Positions 17,524-29,775 are shown, counted from the stretch's first letter. The stretch is 64,000 nucleotides of DNA from Xanthomonas cucurbitae (GCF_002939885.1 NZ_MDED01000010.1:1-64000), one strand, 5' to 3'. The notes: generated from the sequence alone by a model not told the origin. A program made the numbers and translations.

Positions 17524-20037
17524 ATGGGCCGCCGCACCCACGCACGCAAGGATGCGTCGTCGGAAGCGATCCAGGCGCCACGCCTACGCACCTTGTTGCT
17601 GACCGATCTGTGCGATTCGACCGCGTTGGTCGAACGCATTGGCGACAACGCTGCCGCCACCTTGTTCCGTGAACACGACCGGTTGGTGCTCAAGCTGCAG
17701 CAGCAGTGGCGTGGTCGCCTGATCGATCGTTCCGATGGGTTGTTGCTGTTGTTCGATCGCCCGATCGATGGCCTGGGCTTTGCGCTGGATTACGCCCATG
17801 GTCTCAATGTGATGGGTCAGGCGCATGCGCAGCTACTACGTGCGCGACAGGGGTTGCATGTAGGCGAGGTGCTGACCTGGCGCAATAGCCACGAAGCGGT
17901 GAGCATCGGCGCCAAGCCGCTGGAGGTGGAGGGCCTGGCCAAACCCACCGCTGCGCGCCTGATGTCGATGGCGCGGCCGGGGCAGATCCTGATTTCGGCC
18001 GTCGCCGAATCGCTCACGCATCGCGCCGCACGCGAACTGGGCGCGCGCGCCGGACGCATTGCGTGGAAGTCCCACGGCCGCTGGCGATTCAAGGGCGTGC
18101 CCACGGCGATGGAGATCCACGAAGTCGGTGAAGTCGGCCTGACCCCGCTACGCACGCCCAGGAACTCCCCCAAGGCCTGGCGCGACGTCCCGCTGTGGCG
18201 GCGGCCTGCCACGCTGGTGGCGGAGCTGGGCGTGCTACTTGGCATTGGTGTTGCAGTCTGGCTGGTTGCGCGCCCGCAGCCGGCGATCGCGTTTGCAGAG
18301 CGCGACTGGGTGGTGGTCGGGACGGTGCGTAACCTGACCGACGACGTGATGCTGGAAGGCTCGCTCGACCAGGCCTTTCGAATCAGTCTGGAGCAATCGC
18401 GATACGTCAACGTGCTTGGTGAAGACAGGGCGTCGAAGCTGTTGACGCTGATGCGCAAGAATCCCGCCAAGGATCCACTGGATCGCCGCAATGCCTCCGA
18501 TGTCGCATTGCGCACGGGTGCACGCGCGGTCCTGCTTCCTTCCGTGGGATACGTTGGTGGCCGCACGCGTTTCGTTGTGGAGGTCGTCGATCCCAAGACC
18601 CAGCAGACCGTAGCGGTCAGTACCGCATTCGGCTCCAGTCGCTCCATTCTTGCTGCTGTCGATAGCGTGACCGCTGATTTGAGACTTCAGCTCGGCGAGA
18701 ACCGCCACAGTATTCGTCACAACAGTGCGCCGCTGCCGGAGGTCACCACATCCAGTCTCGATGCGCTGCGTGCGTATGCGCTTGGACAGCAGCGCTATGC
18801 GGAAGGCAAGTATGTCGCTGCCCTGGATTTCTTCCAGAAGGCCGTGGAGATCGACCCGCATTTTGCACTGGCATGGCTTGGGCAAGTGAGGGCCCACTTC
18901 GCAAGCATCGATTACAAGCATGCCATCAAGGCCTTGAAGGTTGCCACGCAGTTCAAGTCGCGGCTGCCTCCGCGCGAGGCCCTGTATGTCAAGAGCTGGA
19001 ATGTGCAGCTCCTGGATCCGGCGGCAGCGGCCAGCTCCTGGATGCAGATGGCCGAACTGTATCCGGACTACGGTCCTGCCCAGGCGAATGCAGCGATGGA
19101 TCTGTTCGTGGCCAACCGCTTCACCGAGGCGCTGCCGTATGCGCGTGCATCGGTGCAGGAGAAGTACGACCTGTCCAGCATATCGCTGGATATGTACGGG
19201 CGCATCCTGCTCGCGCTCGGTCGCTACGAACAGGCCGATCTGGTGGTGAAGAAAGCCGTTGGCCTGGGGTGGAACGGTGCGTTGCTGCGTCAAGCGGCCA
19301 TCGCGGCTGCGCAGCGTGACTATCCCGAGGCACGCGCTGCGCTTGCACAGGTCGACAAGGCCAACTTTCATGCCGATATCACCCGGACCACGCTCGCTCT
19401 GGACGAGGGGAATCCGCAGGCGGCAATTGCCTATGCGCAAGCCGGATTGGAGGCCGGACGCATCCGGCGAGGTACCGACCGCATCAACTACTACGTTCCG
19501 TTGGCGACCGCGCTGCTGGCGTCCGGACAGCACGCCAGGGCCGTGGAAATCGCGAAGAAAGGCGCCGATCTGGCGCTGCAGGACCTGAGCATGGACGTGC
19601 CGGTGGACACCATCGACAACCTCTCCACCGCCCTGGCGGCCGCGCTGGTCATGGCGCGCGCAGGGGATCCAGCGGGTGCGGCGAAGATCCGCGACCGCGT
19701 CAAGGCATCGCGGTTGGTCTTTGCCAACCGCCTGGTCGTTGAGTTGGGCGCCGTTGTCGATGCGGAAATCCTGCTGGTCCAGAAGCGGCCAGAGGACGCA
19801 TTGCGCGTGCTGACGCCTTATCTGGATTCGGTCTCCCGATTCCAGACGCGCGCCACTGCCATGCGTGCTGCACGGCTGGCGCAACGCGCTGCAGATGCAC
19901 GAACCCAGCACGACTGGATCCGCCGGCGTCGGGGATTGGCTTACGCGGAGATCGAATGCGGATACTGCCTGCAGCCGCTCAACCTGCTGGATCTGAAAGC
20001 CGCCGAGGAATCCTGGGTGACAGACGCGCAGGGGTGA
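17524..20037 (+). CDS. Peptide-modification-system cyclase: class III cyclase domain, membrane span, TPR
   Basis: This 837-residue protein begins with a class III nucleotide cyclase-like domain (residues 20-200). Both metal-binding aspartates seem present (LLLTDLCDSTALVERIGDN and RSDGLLLLF), and GLHVGEVLTWRNS matches the family. The usual Asn-Arg transition-state pair is not clear in KPTAARLMSMA, so activity is uncertain. One membrane span (about 236-252, LGVLLGIGVAVWLVA) leads to a FlgO-like segment and then TPR-type helical repeats (YAEGKYVAALDFFQKAVEIDPH). The architecture fits the putative peptide modification system cyclase found beside modified-peptide precursors in Xanthomonas and relatives. 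The precursor and dehydrogenase genes follow at 20084 and 20547. Its exact role in that system is not established. Confidence 0.85.
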   Translation: MGRRTHARKDASSEAIQAPRLRTLLLTDLCDSTALVERIGDNAAATLFREHDRLVLKLQQQWRGRLIDRSDGLLLLFDRPIDGLGFALDYAHGLNVMGQAHAQLLRARQGLHVGEVLTWRNSHEAVSIGAKPLEVEGLAKPTAARLMSMARPGQILISAVAESLTHRAARELGARAGRIAWKSHGRWRFKGVPTAMEIHEVGEVGLTPLRTPRNSPKAWRDVPLWRRPATLVAELGVLLGIGVAVWLVARPQPAIAFAERDWVVVGTVRNLTDDVMLEGSLDQAFRISLEQSRYVNVLGEDRASKLLTLMRKNPAKDPLDRRNASDVALRTGARAVLLPSVGYVGGRTRFVVEVVDPKTQQTVAVSTAFGSSRSILAAVDSVTADLRLQLGENRHSIRHNSAPLPEVTTSSLDALRAYALGQQRYAEGKYVAALDFFQKAVEIDPHFALAWLGQVRAHFASIDYKHAIKALKVATQFKSRLPPREALYVKSWNVQLLDPAAAASSWMQMAELYPDYGPAQANAAMDLFVANRFTEALPYARASVQEKYDLSSISLDMYGRILLALGRYEQADLVVKKAVGLGWNGALLRQAAIAAAQRDYPEARAALAQVDKANFHADITRTTLALDEGNPQAAIAYAQAGLEAGRIRRGTDRINYYVPLATALLASGQHARAVEIAKKGADLALQDLSMDVPVDTIDNLSTALAAALVMARAGDPAGAAKIRDRVKASRLVFANRLVVELGAVVDAEILLVQKRPEDALRVLTPYLDSVSRFQTRATAMRAARLAQRAADARTQHDWIRRRRGLAYAEIECGYCLQPLNLLDLKAAEESWVTDAQG

Positions 20038-20083
20038 AGCTGTGGCATTGCGGCAGGTCTATCGTGTCCGCGTGGCCAGTCGT

Positions 20084-20389
20084 CTACTTGAGCGTTCTGT
20101 CGCCGCGATAACCGGCATCCAGTTGCGGGACGATGTGGGAGGTTCCCGAAGTCAGCATCGCGTTGATCTGCTCGCGCGCACTTGCAATGACCTCCTTGTC
20201 CGCCAGCTGGATCTTGGCCACGCAGTTGCATACGAATGCTTCCAGGTCGTCGCCCGGCGCGGCGACATGTCCAACCTCGGTGAGTGCCTGCACGGTGTCC
20301 GAAACGAACAATGCGCGAAAGGCATCGTCGGTGGACAAACGGTCGATCAGATTGCTTGCAACGGCAGGATCAAGCTTCAGCGTGGGCAT
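20084..20389 (-). CDS. NHLP-related putative RiPP precursor peptide
   Basis: This 101-residue protein resembles the Xanthomonadaceae 'putative modified peptide' family, whose leader is related to nitrile hydratase-like leader peptides. The N-terminal part is helical (LDPAVASNLIDRLSTDDAFRA, then VSDTVQALTEVG). FVCNCVAKIQL carries a Cys-x-Cys pair, and the tail (SGTSHIVPQLDAGYRGDRTLK) would be the core if one exists. It is convergent with the cyclase gene (46 bp apart) and divergent from the dehydrogenase gene. No good Shine-Dalgarno sequence precedes the ATG at 20389. What modification is made, and whether a product is released, is unknown. Confidence 0.8.
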   Translation of the reverse strand: MPTLKLDPAVASNLIDRLSTDDAFRALFVSDTVQALTEVGHVAAPGDDLEAFVCNCVAKIQLADKEVIASAREQINAMLTSGTSHIVPQLDAGYRGDRTLK

Positions 20390-20546
20390 CGTTGGCGCTA
20401 TCGGTGGGGTCGAGCATCACATAACGGCCACGCGCGGGTCGGCTTGAGCGCCCTTCTGCAAGTACCTCAAGTTCGATTGCGTGGTGACGTTATCCCTGGG
20501 GCAGAAAGGTCTGCGCAAGCTGCATATGAAGCCGTTGGAGAAGCTG

Positions 20547-21707
20547 ATGCGAGTCAGGCGTTGTGCGATTGTCGTGCTGGAACCACGCGAAACCGTTTCC
20601 TATACCCTGGAGAGCCTGCTGCAAGGAGGCAATGGGCTGGACCATGTGATGCAGTGGTTCGCGCTGGCGGCGCATCTGGATGAGCCGGTAGCAGTATCGG
20701 AACCTCAGCAGAAGATGTTGGGTGAGCTCAGTCCGACGCACTGGGCAGACCGATCGCCGTATGACGGTGACACGCTCGATAGCCTGGTCGCCGAGGGTCT
20801 GGTGTTGGAGGAACACGCACCAGAGTGCGGATTTGCGCAAGCCGACGCATGCCTGCGGACTGCGCACTGGCATCCGCTGGCTGCATTGCTGCATGCATTC
20901 ACGCGCTGGGACGATGTGGACGCGGTCAAGAATACCCGGGATTCCGGCACCGAGACCGCATTGGCAATGCGGCGTGTGCTGGGGCCCGCACCAGCGGCGG
21001 TTGGGGCGATCGATGACCAGCAGGCATGCATCGGGTTGCCGCCGGTGGCCTCGGGTGATTTTGATGATTTGCTGGGGCGACGTGTCACCTGTCGTAACTT
21101 CGATCAACACCGGCCAGTGCCGCTGCACACCTTCTCGCACCTGGTGCAGCGGGTGTTCGCGGCGCGCGCGCAGGTGAAGGTGGGTGATGATCTGGTCTTC
21201 CTGAAAAAGAGCGTTCCCTCCGGTGGCGGATTGCATCCCATCGAGGCATACATCTTGGTCAGGCACGTGGATGGGCTGGAACCAGGCGTGTATCACTATC
21301 GTGCCGATGCGCACGCCGTGGAGCGCATTCCAGGCCTGGAGTGCTCCGACGCGTTTGTCATGCAGGCTGTCGGGCAGCAGCACTGGTTTGCAGAGGCGCA
21401 CGCACTGGTGGTCCTGGTGGCGCGTTTTGACCGCACGTTCTGGAAATACCGGCAACACGCCAAGGCGTACCGTGTGGTGGCATTGGAAGCCGGCCATCTC
21501 TCGCAGACACTTTATCTTGCGGCGACCGACCTTGGCCTGGGGGCATTCATCACGGCTGCAGTGAACGAAAAGCATCTTGAACGGGCGCTTGGACTGGACC
21601 CGGTCTCGCAAGGTGTTCTGGCTGTCTGCGGCTTCGGCTGGCGCGCCGCAACGATGGTCACCGCAGAGCTGGATCCTGCGGGTGCAATCTGGACCGAGGC
21701 GTCGTGA
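20547..21707 (+). CDS. SagB-like peptide maturation dehydrogenase
   Basis: This protein of about 386 residues is related to SagB-type FMN dehydrogenases that oxidise azolines to azoles in RiPP pathways. The C-terminal nitroreductase fold is recognisable: LGRRVTCRNFDQHRPVPL, VPSGGGLHPIEAYILVRHVDGLEPGVYHY, then YRVVALEAGHLSQTLYLAATDLGLGAF. The N-terminal 140 residues are a family-specific extension. The start is placed at 20547 because GGAG stands 6 bp before that ATG; upstream GTG (20481) and ATG (20526) starts are possible. No cyclodehydratase (SagD/YcaO) gene is nearby, so the substrate chemistry is open. Confidence 0.8.
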   Translation: MRVRRCAIVVLEPRETVSYTLESLLQGGNGLDHVMQWFALAAHLDEPVAVSEPQQKMLGELSPTHWADRSPYDGDTLDSLVAEGLVLEEHAPECGFAQADACLRTAHWHPLAALLHAFTRWDDVDAVKNTRDSGTETALAMRRVLGPAPAAVGAIDDQQACIGLPPVASGDFDDLLGRRVTCRNFDQHRPVPLHTFSHLVQRVFAARAQVKVGDDLVFLKKSVPSGGGLHPIEAYILVRHVDGLEPGVYHYRADAHAVERIPGLECSDAFVMQAVGQQHWFAEAHALVVLVARFDRTFWKYRQHAKAYRVVALEAGHLSQTLYLAATDLGLGAFITAAVNEKHLERALGLDPVSQGVLAVCGFGWRAATMVTAELDPAGAIWTEAS

Positions 21708-21741
21708 CGCATCGCACGCGGTGTGCGTCGTCGTGCAACGA

Positions 21742-21764
21742 GAGCCGGCCACCCGGGCCGGCTC
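21742..21764. terminator. Bidirectional hairpin between convergent genes
   Basis: GAGCCGGCC and GGCCGGCTC form a 9-bp stem with a 5-nt loop between the convergent dehydrogenase and S9 peptidase genes. It has no T-run, so it may be a weak terminator or an mRNA end stabiliser for both. Confidence 0.5.
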
Positions 21765-21800
21765 CCGCTGTGCCCCGGATGACCGGGGATTGCGTGGTTG

Positions 21801-23885
21801 CTACTGCCGGATCGTCTGGGTATGCGCCTTCAAGGCATCGCCCAGCCCGGTGATCTTGTCGGCGCCCTCCGGCACGGTGATGCTGGAGCCTTGCAGATCC
21901 GTGCCGATCGGCTGCACGCGGCCGCCCAGGCACTGGCCAAGGAAGGCTTCGGTCACTGCATTGAAGGCCTTGCTGTTTTCCGGGCGGCGAAAGCCGTGGC
22001 CTTCGTCGGGGAACAGCACATAGGTCACCGGGATGTTCTTGGCTTTCATTGCATTGACGATCTGGTCGCTCTCGGCCTGCTTGACGCGTGGGTCGTTGGC
22101 ACCCTGGCCGATCAACAGCGGCTTGCTGATCTTGTCGACATGCGAAAGCGGCGAGCGTTCGGTCAACCACTGCTTGCCGGCTTCGGTGGCCGGGTCGGCC
22201 ATGCGCTTGATTAGCCGTTGGTACATGCTCGCCCAATAAGGAGGGATGGTGCCGAGTAAGGTGTTGAGATTGACCGGGCCGACCAAGTCAACGCCGCATT
22301 TGAAAGTGTCGGGCGTGAAGGTCAAGCCGACCAAGGTGGCGTAACCGCCGTAGCTACCGCCCATGATGGCGACCTTGTCGGGCGTGGTGACACCTTGCTT
22401 GACCGCCCATTGAACGGCATCGAGCAGGTCATCGTGCATCTTGCCCGCCCACTCCCCGTCACCGGCATTGAGGAACGCTTTGCCCAGCCCCGACGAACCG
22501 CGAAAATTCACCGCCAACACGGCATACCCGCGGTTGGCCAGCCATTGGTGATATGCATTGTAACCGTACGTATCGCGCCCCCATGGGCCGCCATGTACGA
22601 ATACCACCAGTGGTGCCGGCTTATCGGCGTGACCGTCATGGTTTGTATCGACCGTGGTCGGCAGGGTGAGGTAACTGACGAGCGTGAGGCCGTCGCGCGA
22701 TGCGATTTCCTGCGGCCACATCGGTGCGAGCGGCTTAGCTTCTATCGTTGGGCGTGCTGAAAACAATTTCGTTAATTTACCGCCATCGGCGCGCGCGTAG
22801 CGGTAATAGGTCAGCGGTGTTTCTGCGGCGGAATATGACACGATCCAGATGCTATCATCCCGCGTGCGTGCGGTAATGGTTATATCGCCACTACCAAGTG
22901 TCTTGAGGGCCTGCAGGTCCTTGGCGATGCCTGAGTCCAGCGGCTTCCATTCTTCGCGCAGATAGTTGGTCGACACCGCCTGCACCGCCCCGGTAGCGGG
23001 ATCCGTCAAGGTGGTATCCACGTCGGCACGAGGGTTTTCGAACAGTAGTGTGCGCGTATCAGTTGTGGTGTTGATCGCGTACAGCGCTGACGTGTCGCGT
23101 TCACGCGAATCGAGCATGTAAAGCGTTTTTCCGTCGTCTGTGAGTCCTTCAAAGGACGTGTTTGAGACGTCTTCAAATGGAACCACATCCACACTTTTCC
23201 ACCGCTGTTGATCGGGAATCAGGAGTTCCTTGCTCGCGTCTTTGGTGGTGCGCGTTGCATAGCGAAGCTGATAGTCAGCATCGAGCAGGTAAGACTCCAG
23301 GTTGTCGGTGTTCCGTCTAACCAGGGTACGCTTTCCTGATGCCAGATCCACACGATACAGATCGTGCCATTTCTGATCGCGGTCGTTCATGCCGACCATG
23401 ATCGCCTCGGGATGCATGGCACTGGTTCGATACAATTCGGCTTTGGTCTTCTTGAACGGCGTGAGATCTCGGCTGACGCCATCTGCAAGATCGACCGCGA
23501 ACAGATGGAAATCTTCATCTCCGCCGTTATCACGCAGATACAGCAAGGTGCCGGTGTGGTAACTCCAAAAATAGTCGCGGATGCCGCGCGCGGTGTCCTT
23601 GGTGATGGCGCGCGCCTGGTCCGGCGCATCCACCGGTGCCACCCAGACGTTGAGCACGCCATCCAGCGGCGCCACCCAGCTGAGGTACTTGCCGTCCGGG
23701 CTGATGCTCACGTTGGCGCGCTCGGGATTGCCGAACAGCGCCTCGCGGGTAATCAGCTCCGGTGGCGCCGCAGCGGCGGTGGCCGCCGGTGCGGAGGAGG
23801 AGTTCTTCTCCGCAGCGGGTGCGGTCTTGTCGTTGCAGGCAGACAGTGCCAGCAGCATGCTGGACACAAGGAGCAGGCGTTGCAT
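21801..23885 (-). CDS. S9 family prolyl oligopeptidase-type peptidase, lipoprotein
   Basis: This 694-residue protein starts with a lipoprotein signal (MQRLLLVSSMLLALSAC), so it should be anchored in the outer membrane or periplasm. A beta-propeller region (about 45-400) precedes the C-terminal alpha/beta hydrolase domain. The catalytic serine is in MGGSYGGYA, the aspartate probably in GQGANDPRVKQ and the histidine in FPDEGHGF. The oxyanion segment VFVHGGPWGRD is also present. It resembles dipeptidyl/acylaminoacyl peptidases of Xanthomonas. GGAGG stands before the ATG. Part of the propeller region (22750-23500) is visibly less GC-rich than the neighbours. A second S9 enzyme of a different type lies at 54879. 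Confidence 0.93.
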   Translation of the reverse strand: MQRLLLVSSMLLALSACNDKTAPAAEKNSSSAPAATAAAAPPELITREALFGNPERANVSISPDGKYLSWVAPLDGVLNVWVAPVDAPDQARAITKDTARGIRDYFWSYHTGTLLYLRDNGGDEDFHLFAVDLADGVSRDLTPFKKTKAELYRTSAMHPEAIMVGMNDRDQKWHDLYRVDLASGKRTLVRRNTDNLESYLLDADYQLRYATRTTKDASKELLIPDQQRWKSVDVVPFEDVSNTSFEGLTDDGKTLYMLDSRERDTSALYAINTTTDTRTLLFENPRADVDTTLTDPATGAVQAVSTNYLREEWKPLDSGIAKDLQALKTLGSGDITITARTRDDSIWIVSYSAAETPLTYYRYARADGGKLTKLFSARPTIEAKPLAPMWPQEIASRDGLTLVSYLTLPTTVDTNHDGHADKPAPLVVFVHGGPWGRDTYGYNAYHQWLANRGYAVLAVNFRGSSGLGKAFLNAGDGEWAGKMHDDLLDAVQWAVKQGVTTPDKVAIMGGSYGGYATLVGLTFTPDTFKCGVDLVGPVNLNTLLGTIPPYWASMYQRLIKRMADPATEAGKQWLTERSPLSHVDKISKPLLIGQGANDPRVKQAESDQIVNAMKAKNIPVTYVLFPDEGHGFRRPENSKAFNAVTEAFLGQCLGGRVQPIGTDLQGSSITVPEGADKITGLGDALKAHTQTIRQ

Positions 23886-23984
23886 GAAGCCTCCGATGGG
23901 AAAACGGCCAAGCCAGCCGCTGCCACAACGCTAGAGGCAGCCGCCACCTTTGCATACGTGCCGTTGGTCATCCCACCCGCCGCG

Positions 23985-26012
<2,028 letters not shown>

Positions 26013-26244
26013 TGGTTCGGTCTCTGCACAGCGCCGGCGTGGCCGGTGGTCGTGCGATCGGATGGTGCGCTTGAAAGCGGGTGTTCATGCGTGATGGATA
26101 CGGCGTTGTTGCCAGACGCATCCAGCGTGAGCGCATGTGTCGACACTGGTTCGGAACGGTTGCGCGGGTGCGGCATAGGCAAGTACACAGTGCAGATAGG
26201 CGTGCACGCCTGCATGCGCCGTGCCCGGCTGCGCACCGTCCTGC

Positions 26245-27855
26245 TCACATCCGAAACACGCCAAAGCGCGTGGGCTTGATCGGCGCATTCAACGCGGCCG
26301 AAAGGCCCAGCCCCAACACGCGGCGGGTATCGGCCGGGTCGATGATGCCGTCGTCCCACAGCCTTGCACTGGCGTAGTAAGGATGGCCCTGCTGTTCGAA
26401 CTGTGCGCGGATCGGCGCCTTGAAGGCGTCTTCTTCCTCGCCCGACCACGCGCCGCCCTTGGCCTCGATGCCGTCGCGACGCACCGTGGCCAGCACGCTG
26501 GCGGCTTGTTCACCGCCCATCACGCCGATGCGTGCGTTCGGCCACATCCACAGGAAGTTGGGTGAGTACGCACGTCCGCACATGCCGTAGTTGCCCGCGC
26601 CGAACGAGCCGCCGATCACCACGGTGAACTTGGGCACCTCGGCACACGCCACCGCCATCACCAGCTTGGCGCCGTCCTTGGCGATGCCGCCATGTTCGTA
26701 TTTGCGTCCCACCATGAAGCCGGTGATGTTCTGCAGGAATACCAGCGGAATCCCGCGCTGCGTGCACAGTTCGATGAAGTGCGCGCCCTTGAGCGCGGAC
26801 TCGGAAAACAGGATGCCGTTGTTGGCGATGATGCCCACCGGGTAGCCGTGCAGATGCGCAAAGCCGGTGACCAGGGTGCTGCCGTAGCGTGGCTTGAATT
26901 CGTCCAGTCGCGAGTCGTCGACGATGCGGGCGATCACCTCGCGTACGTCGAAGGGTTTGCGCGTGTCGGCGGGGATCACTCCATACACTTCATCGGCCGC
27001 ATGTCGCGGCGGTAGCGGTGCCTGCAGCGCCAGCGTGGCAGCGGGCTTGCGCCAGTTGAGCTGGGCGATGATGGTGCGCACACGTGCCAGCGCTTGCAGA
27101 TCGTTGTCGGCGAAGTGGTCGGCCACCCCGGAGATACGCGTGTGCACGTCGGCGCCGCCCAGCTCCTCGGCGCTGACTTCCTCGCCGGTGGCGGCCTTGA
27201 CCAGGGGCGGGCCGCCCAGAAAGATCGTGCCCTGCTCGCGCACGATTACCGTTTCATCGCTCATCGCCGGCACGTACGCACCGCCAGCGGTGCACGAACC
27301 CATCACGCAGGCGATCTGCGGGATGCCGTTGGCCGAGAGGTTGGCCTGGTTGTAGAAAATCCGCCCGAAATGATCGCGGTCGGGGAAGACTTCATCCTGC
27401 AGCGGCAGGAATGCGCCGCCGGAATCGACCAGGTAGATGCACGGCAACCGGTTTTGTTGCGCGATCTCCTGCGCACGCAGGTGTTTCTTCACCGTCATCG
27501 GGTAATAGGTGCCGCCCTTGACGGTGGCATCGTTGGCCACGATCACGCATTCCACGCCCGACACGCGGCCGATGCCCGCCACCACACCGGCGCAGGGCAC
27601 CTGGTCGTCGTACATGCCGTGCGCGGCCAGCGGTGCGATTTCCAGCAAGGCGCTGCCCGGGTCCAGCAGCGCATCGATGCGTTCGCGCACCAGCAACTTG
27701 CCACGCGCGCTGTGCTTTGCGCGCGCGGCGTCGCTGCCGCCGAGTGCGGTCTGCGCCAGCGTACGGCGCAGGTCCTGCACCACCACGCGCATGGCCGTGG
27801 CATTGGCCTGGAAACTGTCGCTGCTCACCTGCAGCTGGCTGTTGATGACGCTCAT
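26245..27855 (-). CDS. mccB: 3-Methylcrotonyl-CoA carboxylase, beta (carboxyltransferase) subunit
   Basis: This 536-residue subunit moves the carboxyl group from biotin to 3-methylcrotonyl-CoA. The crotonase-like carboxyltransferase halves are clear: [31 protein letters not shown] in the first and [63 protein letters not shown] in the second (each a continuous part of the chain, shown here in pieces). It lies 10 bp after ivd. The product works only with MccA. Confidence 0.95.
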   Translation of the reverse strand: MSVINSQLQVSSDSFQANATAMRVVVQDLRRTLAQTALGGSDAARAKHSARGKLLVRERIDALLDPGSALLEIAPLAAHGMYDDQVPCAGVVAGIGRVSGVECVIVANDATVKGGTYYPMTVKKHLRAQEIAQQNRLPCIYLVDSGGAFLPLQDEVFPDRDHFGRIFYNQANLSANGIPQIACVMGSCTAGGAYVPAMSDETVIVREQGTIFLGGPPLVKAATGEEVSAEELGGADVHTRISGVADHFADNDLQALARVRTIIAQLNWRKPAATLALQAPLPPRHAADEVYGVIPADTRKPFDVREVIARIVDDSRLDEFKPRYGSTLVTGFAHLHGYPVGIIANNGILFSESALKGAHFIELCTQRGIPLVFLQNITGFMVGRKYEHGGIAKDGAKLVMAVACAEVPKFTVVIGGSFGAGNYGMCGRAYSPNFLWMWPNARIGVMGGEQAASVLATVRRDGIEAKGGAWSGEEEDAFKAPIRAQFEQQGHPYYASARLWDDGIIDPADTRRVLGLGLSAALNAPIKPTRFGVFRM

Positions 27856-27865
27856 GGTGGCTCCG

Positions 27866-29029
27866 TCAGGCAGTGCGTTCGAACAGTTCGCGGCCGATCA
27901 GCATGCGCCGGATCTCCGAGGTGCCCGCGCCAATTTCGTACAACTTGGCATCGCGCCACAAGCGCCCGGTGGGGTAGTCGTTGATGTAGCCGTTGCCGCC
28001 CAGCACCTGGATCGCCTGGCCGGTCAGCCAGGTGGCCTTCTCGGCGGCGTACAGGATCGCACCGGCGGCGTCCTGGCGTGTGGTGCGCCCGGCATCGCAG
28101 GCGCGCGCCACCGCATACACATAGGCACGGCAGGCATTGAGGCCCACGTACATGTCGGCCAGCTTGGCCTGCATCAACTGGAAGCTGCCGATCGGCTCGC
28201 CGAACTGCTTGCGCTCGTGCACGTAGGGCAGCACCACGTCCATTGCCGCGGCCATCAGCCCCAGCGGGCCACCAGCCAGCACAAGGCGTTCGTAATCCAG
28301 CCCCGACATCAGTACGCGCACACCGCCGTTGAGCGTGCCCAGCACGTTCTCGGCTGGCACTTCGCAATCGGTGAACACCAGCTCGCAGGTATTGGAGCCG
28401 CGCATGCCCAGCTTGTCCAGCTTCTGTGCGGTGGAAAACCCCGGCATGCCCTTTTCGACAATGAAGGCGGTGATACCGCGTGCGCCGGCGTCCGGGTCGG
28501 TCTTGGCGTACACCACCAGCACATCGGCGTCGGGGCCGTTGGTGATCCACATCTTGTTGCCGTTGAGCACGAAGCGATCGCCACGCGCATCGGCGCGCAG
28601 CTTCATCGACACCACATCCGAGCCCGAGCCGGCCTCGCTCATCGCCAGTGCGCCCACATGCTCGCCGCTGCAGAGCTTGGGCAGGTAGCGCTGCTTCTGT
28701 GCGTGGCTGGCATTCTTGCGCAGCTGGTTGAGGCACAGGTTGGAATGCGCGCCATACGACAGCCCGATCGCACCGCCGGCGCGCGAGATCTCTTCCATCG
28801 CCACCACGTGTGCCAGGTAGCCCATGCCGGTGCCGCCGTATGCTTCTTCCACGGTTAGCCCCAGCAGGCCTTGTTCGCCGAACAGTGGCCATAGCTGTGC
28901 GGGGAAGACGTTGTCGTGATCGGCTGCGGCGGCGAGCGGGGCGATATGGTGGCTGGCGAAGGCGGCCACGCTTTCGCGCAGCAGGTCGATCTCTTCACCA
29001 AGCTCGAAATTCAAGGACGGCACATGCAT
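27866..29029 (-). CDS. ivd: Isovaleryl-CoA dehydrogenase
   Basis: This 387-residue FAD enzyme oxidises isovaleryl-CoA to 3-methylcrotonyl-CoA in leucine catabolism and passes electrons to ETF. Acyl-CoA dehydrogenase signatures are visible: [36 protein letters not shown] and the C-terminal [20 protein letters not shown]. The catalytic glutamate that marks isovaleryl-CoA enzymes is in [13 protein letters not shown]. The ATG at 29029 has GGAG 7 bp before it. It is the first gene of the leucine/isovalerate operon, and is divergent from a TetR gene. Confidence 0.94.
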   Translation of the reverse strand: MHVPSLNFELGEEIDLLRESVAAFASHHIAPLAAAADHDNVFPAQLWPLFGEQGLLGLTVEEAYGGTGMGYLAHVVAMEEISRAGGAIGLSYGAHSNLCLNQLRKNASHAQKQRYLPKLCSGEHVGALAMSEAGSGSDVVSMKLRADARGDRFVLNGNKMWITNGPDADVLVVYAKTDPDAGARGITAFIVEKGMPGFSTAQKLDKLGMRGSNTCELVFTDCEVPAENVLGTLNGGVRVLMSGLDYERLVLAGGPLGLMAAAMDVVLPYVHERKQFGEPIGSFQLMQAKLADMYVGLNACRAYVYAVARACDAGRTTRQDAAGAILYAAEKATWLTGQAIQVLGGNGYINDYPTGRLWRDAKLYEIGAGTSEIRRMLIGRELFERTA

Positions 29030-29118
29030 GCAACAACTCCACAAGGATCGGAACGTGCCGGGTGGGGGCGGGCGGGCCGCGCGGCGGATATGACCAGCCT
29101 AGCGGTCCGAGACAAAAA

Positions 29119-29137
29119 AGTGAACTAAAATTCAACT
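29119..29137. promoter_or_regulatory. Candidate TetR operator
   Basis: AGTGAAC-TAAAA-TTCAACT is an imperfect dyad in the AT-rich stretch between divergent ivd and tetR genes, about 21 bp before the tetR ATG. It is the only clear dyad there and is a likely autoregulatory site. Confidence 0.5.
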
Positions 29138-29157
29138 ATTGAACCAAGAATCACACC

Positions 29158-29775
29158 ATGGCTTATCGACGCTCCGCCCTGATGGAAGAACGCCTGGCCG
29201 GCAATCGCGAACGCATCCTGCAGGCGGCGCGGGTGCTGATCGCCGAGGGCGGCTACCGCAATGCCCCGATCACCGCGGTCGCGGCCGCTGCTGGCGTTTC
29301 AACCGGGCAGATCTACCGGCATTTCCCCTCCAAGGCAGAACTTTTCGTGGAAGTTCTGCATGCTGCCGTGCAGCGGGAGGTGACTATCCTGCGTGCCGTT
29401 GCCAACACCCCGGCACCGCCGAGCGAGCGCCTGCGCACGGCTATCGCCACCTTCGTGCGGCGCGCGCTGGCCGGCCCGGCGCTGGCCTATGCCTTCATCG
29501 CCGAGCCGGTGGAAAGCGAGGTGGACGCCGAACGCATTCGCGGCCGCCGCTTGTTCGGCGAGGTGTTTCGGCAATTGCTGGCCGAAGGCGTGGCCGCCGG
29601 AGAATTTCCCGAGCAGTCGCTGGATGCCGCCGCGGCCTGCCTCGTGGGTGCCTTTACCGAGGCCCTGGTCGGGCCGATCGCGCCAAGCCGTGGCGATCCG
29701 CAGCAGGGCGAACACCTGGTGGAGGCGATCTGCGGCTTCTGCCTGCGCGCGGTGGGGACGTCTGCGCGGGCCTGA
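29158..29775 (+). CDS. TetR-family regulator of the isovalerate/leucine operon (by position)
   Basis: This 205-residue protein has an N-terminal TetR helix-turn-helix (about residues 15-65, ERILQAARVLIAEGGYRNAPITAVAAAAGVSTGQIYRHFPSKAELF in the frame) and a helical ligand-binding C-terminal part with the TetR_C-like stretch GPALAYAFIAEPVESEVDAER. Its divergent position from ivd-mccB-mccA suggests that it represses that operon and senses an acyl-CoA intermediate. This is inference. Confidence 0.88.
   Translation: MAYRRSALMEERLAGNRERILQAARVLIAEGGYRNAPITAVAAAAGVSTGQIYRHFPSKAELFVEVLHAAVQREVTILRAVANTPAPPSERLRTAIATFVRRALAGPALAYAFIAEPVESEVDAERIRGRRLFGEVFRQLLAEGVAAGEFPEQSLDAAAACLVGAFTEALVGPIAPSRGDPQQGEHLVEAICGFCLRAVGTSARA

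Noticed and set aside
18235-19911. Minus-strand frame of 558 codons opposite the cyclase-TPR gene
   Set aside because: It is a shadow of the TPR-coding strand; no recognisable domain.
26013-26244. A small gene between mccB and mccA
   Set aside because: No start with a ribosome-binding site and no family likeness; the open stretches are extensions of neighbouring shadow frames.
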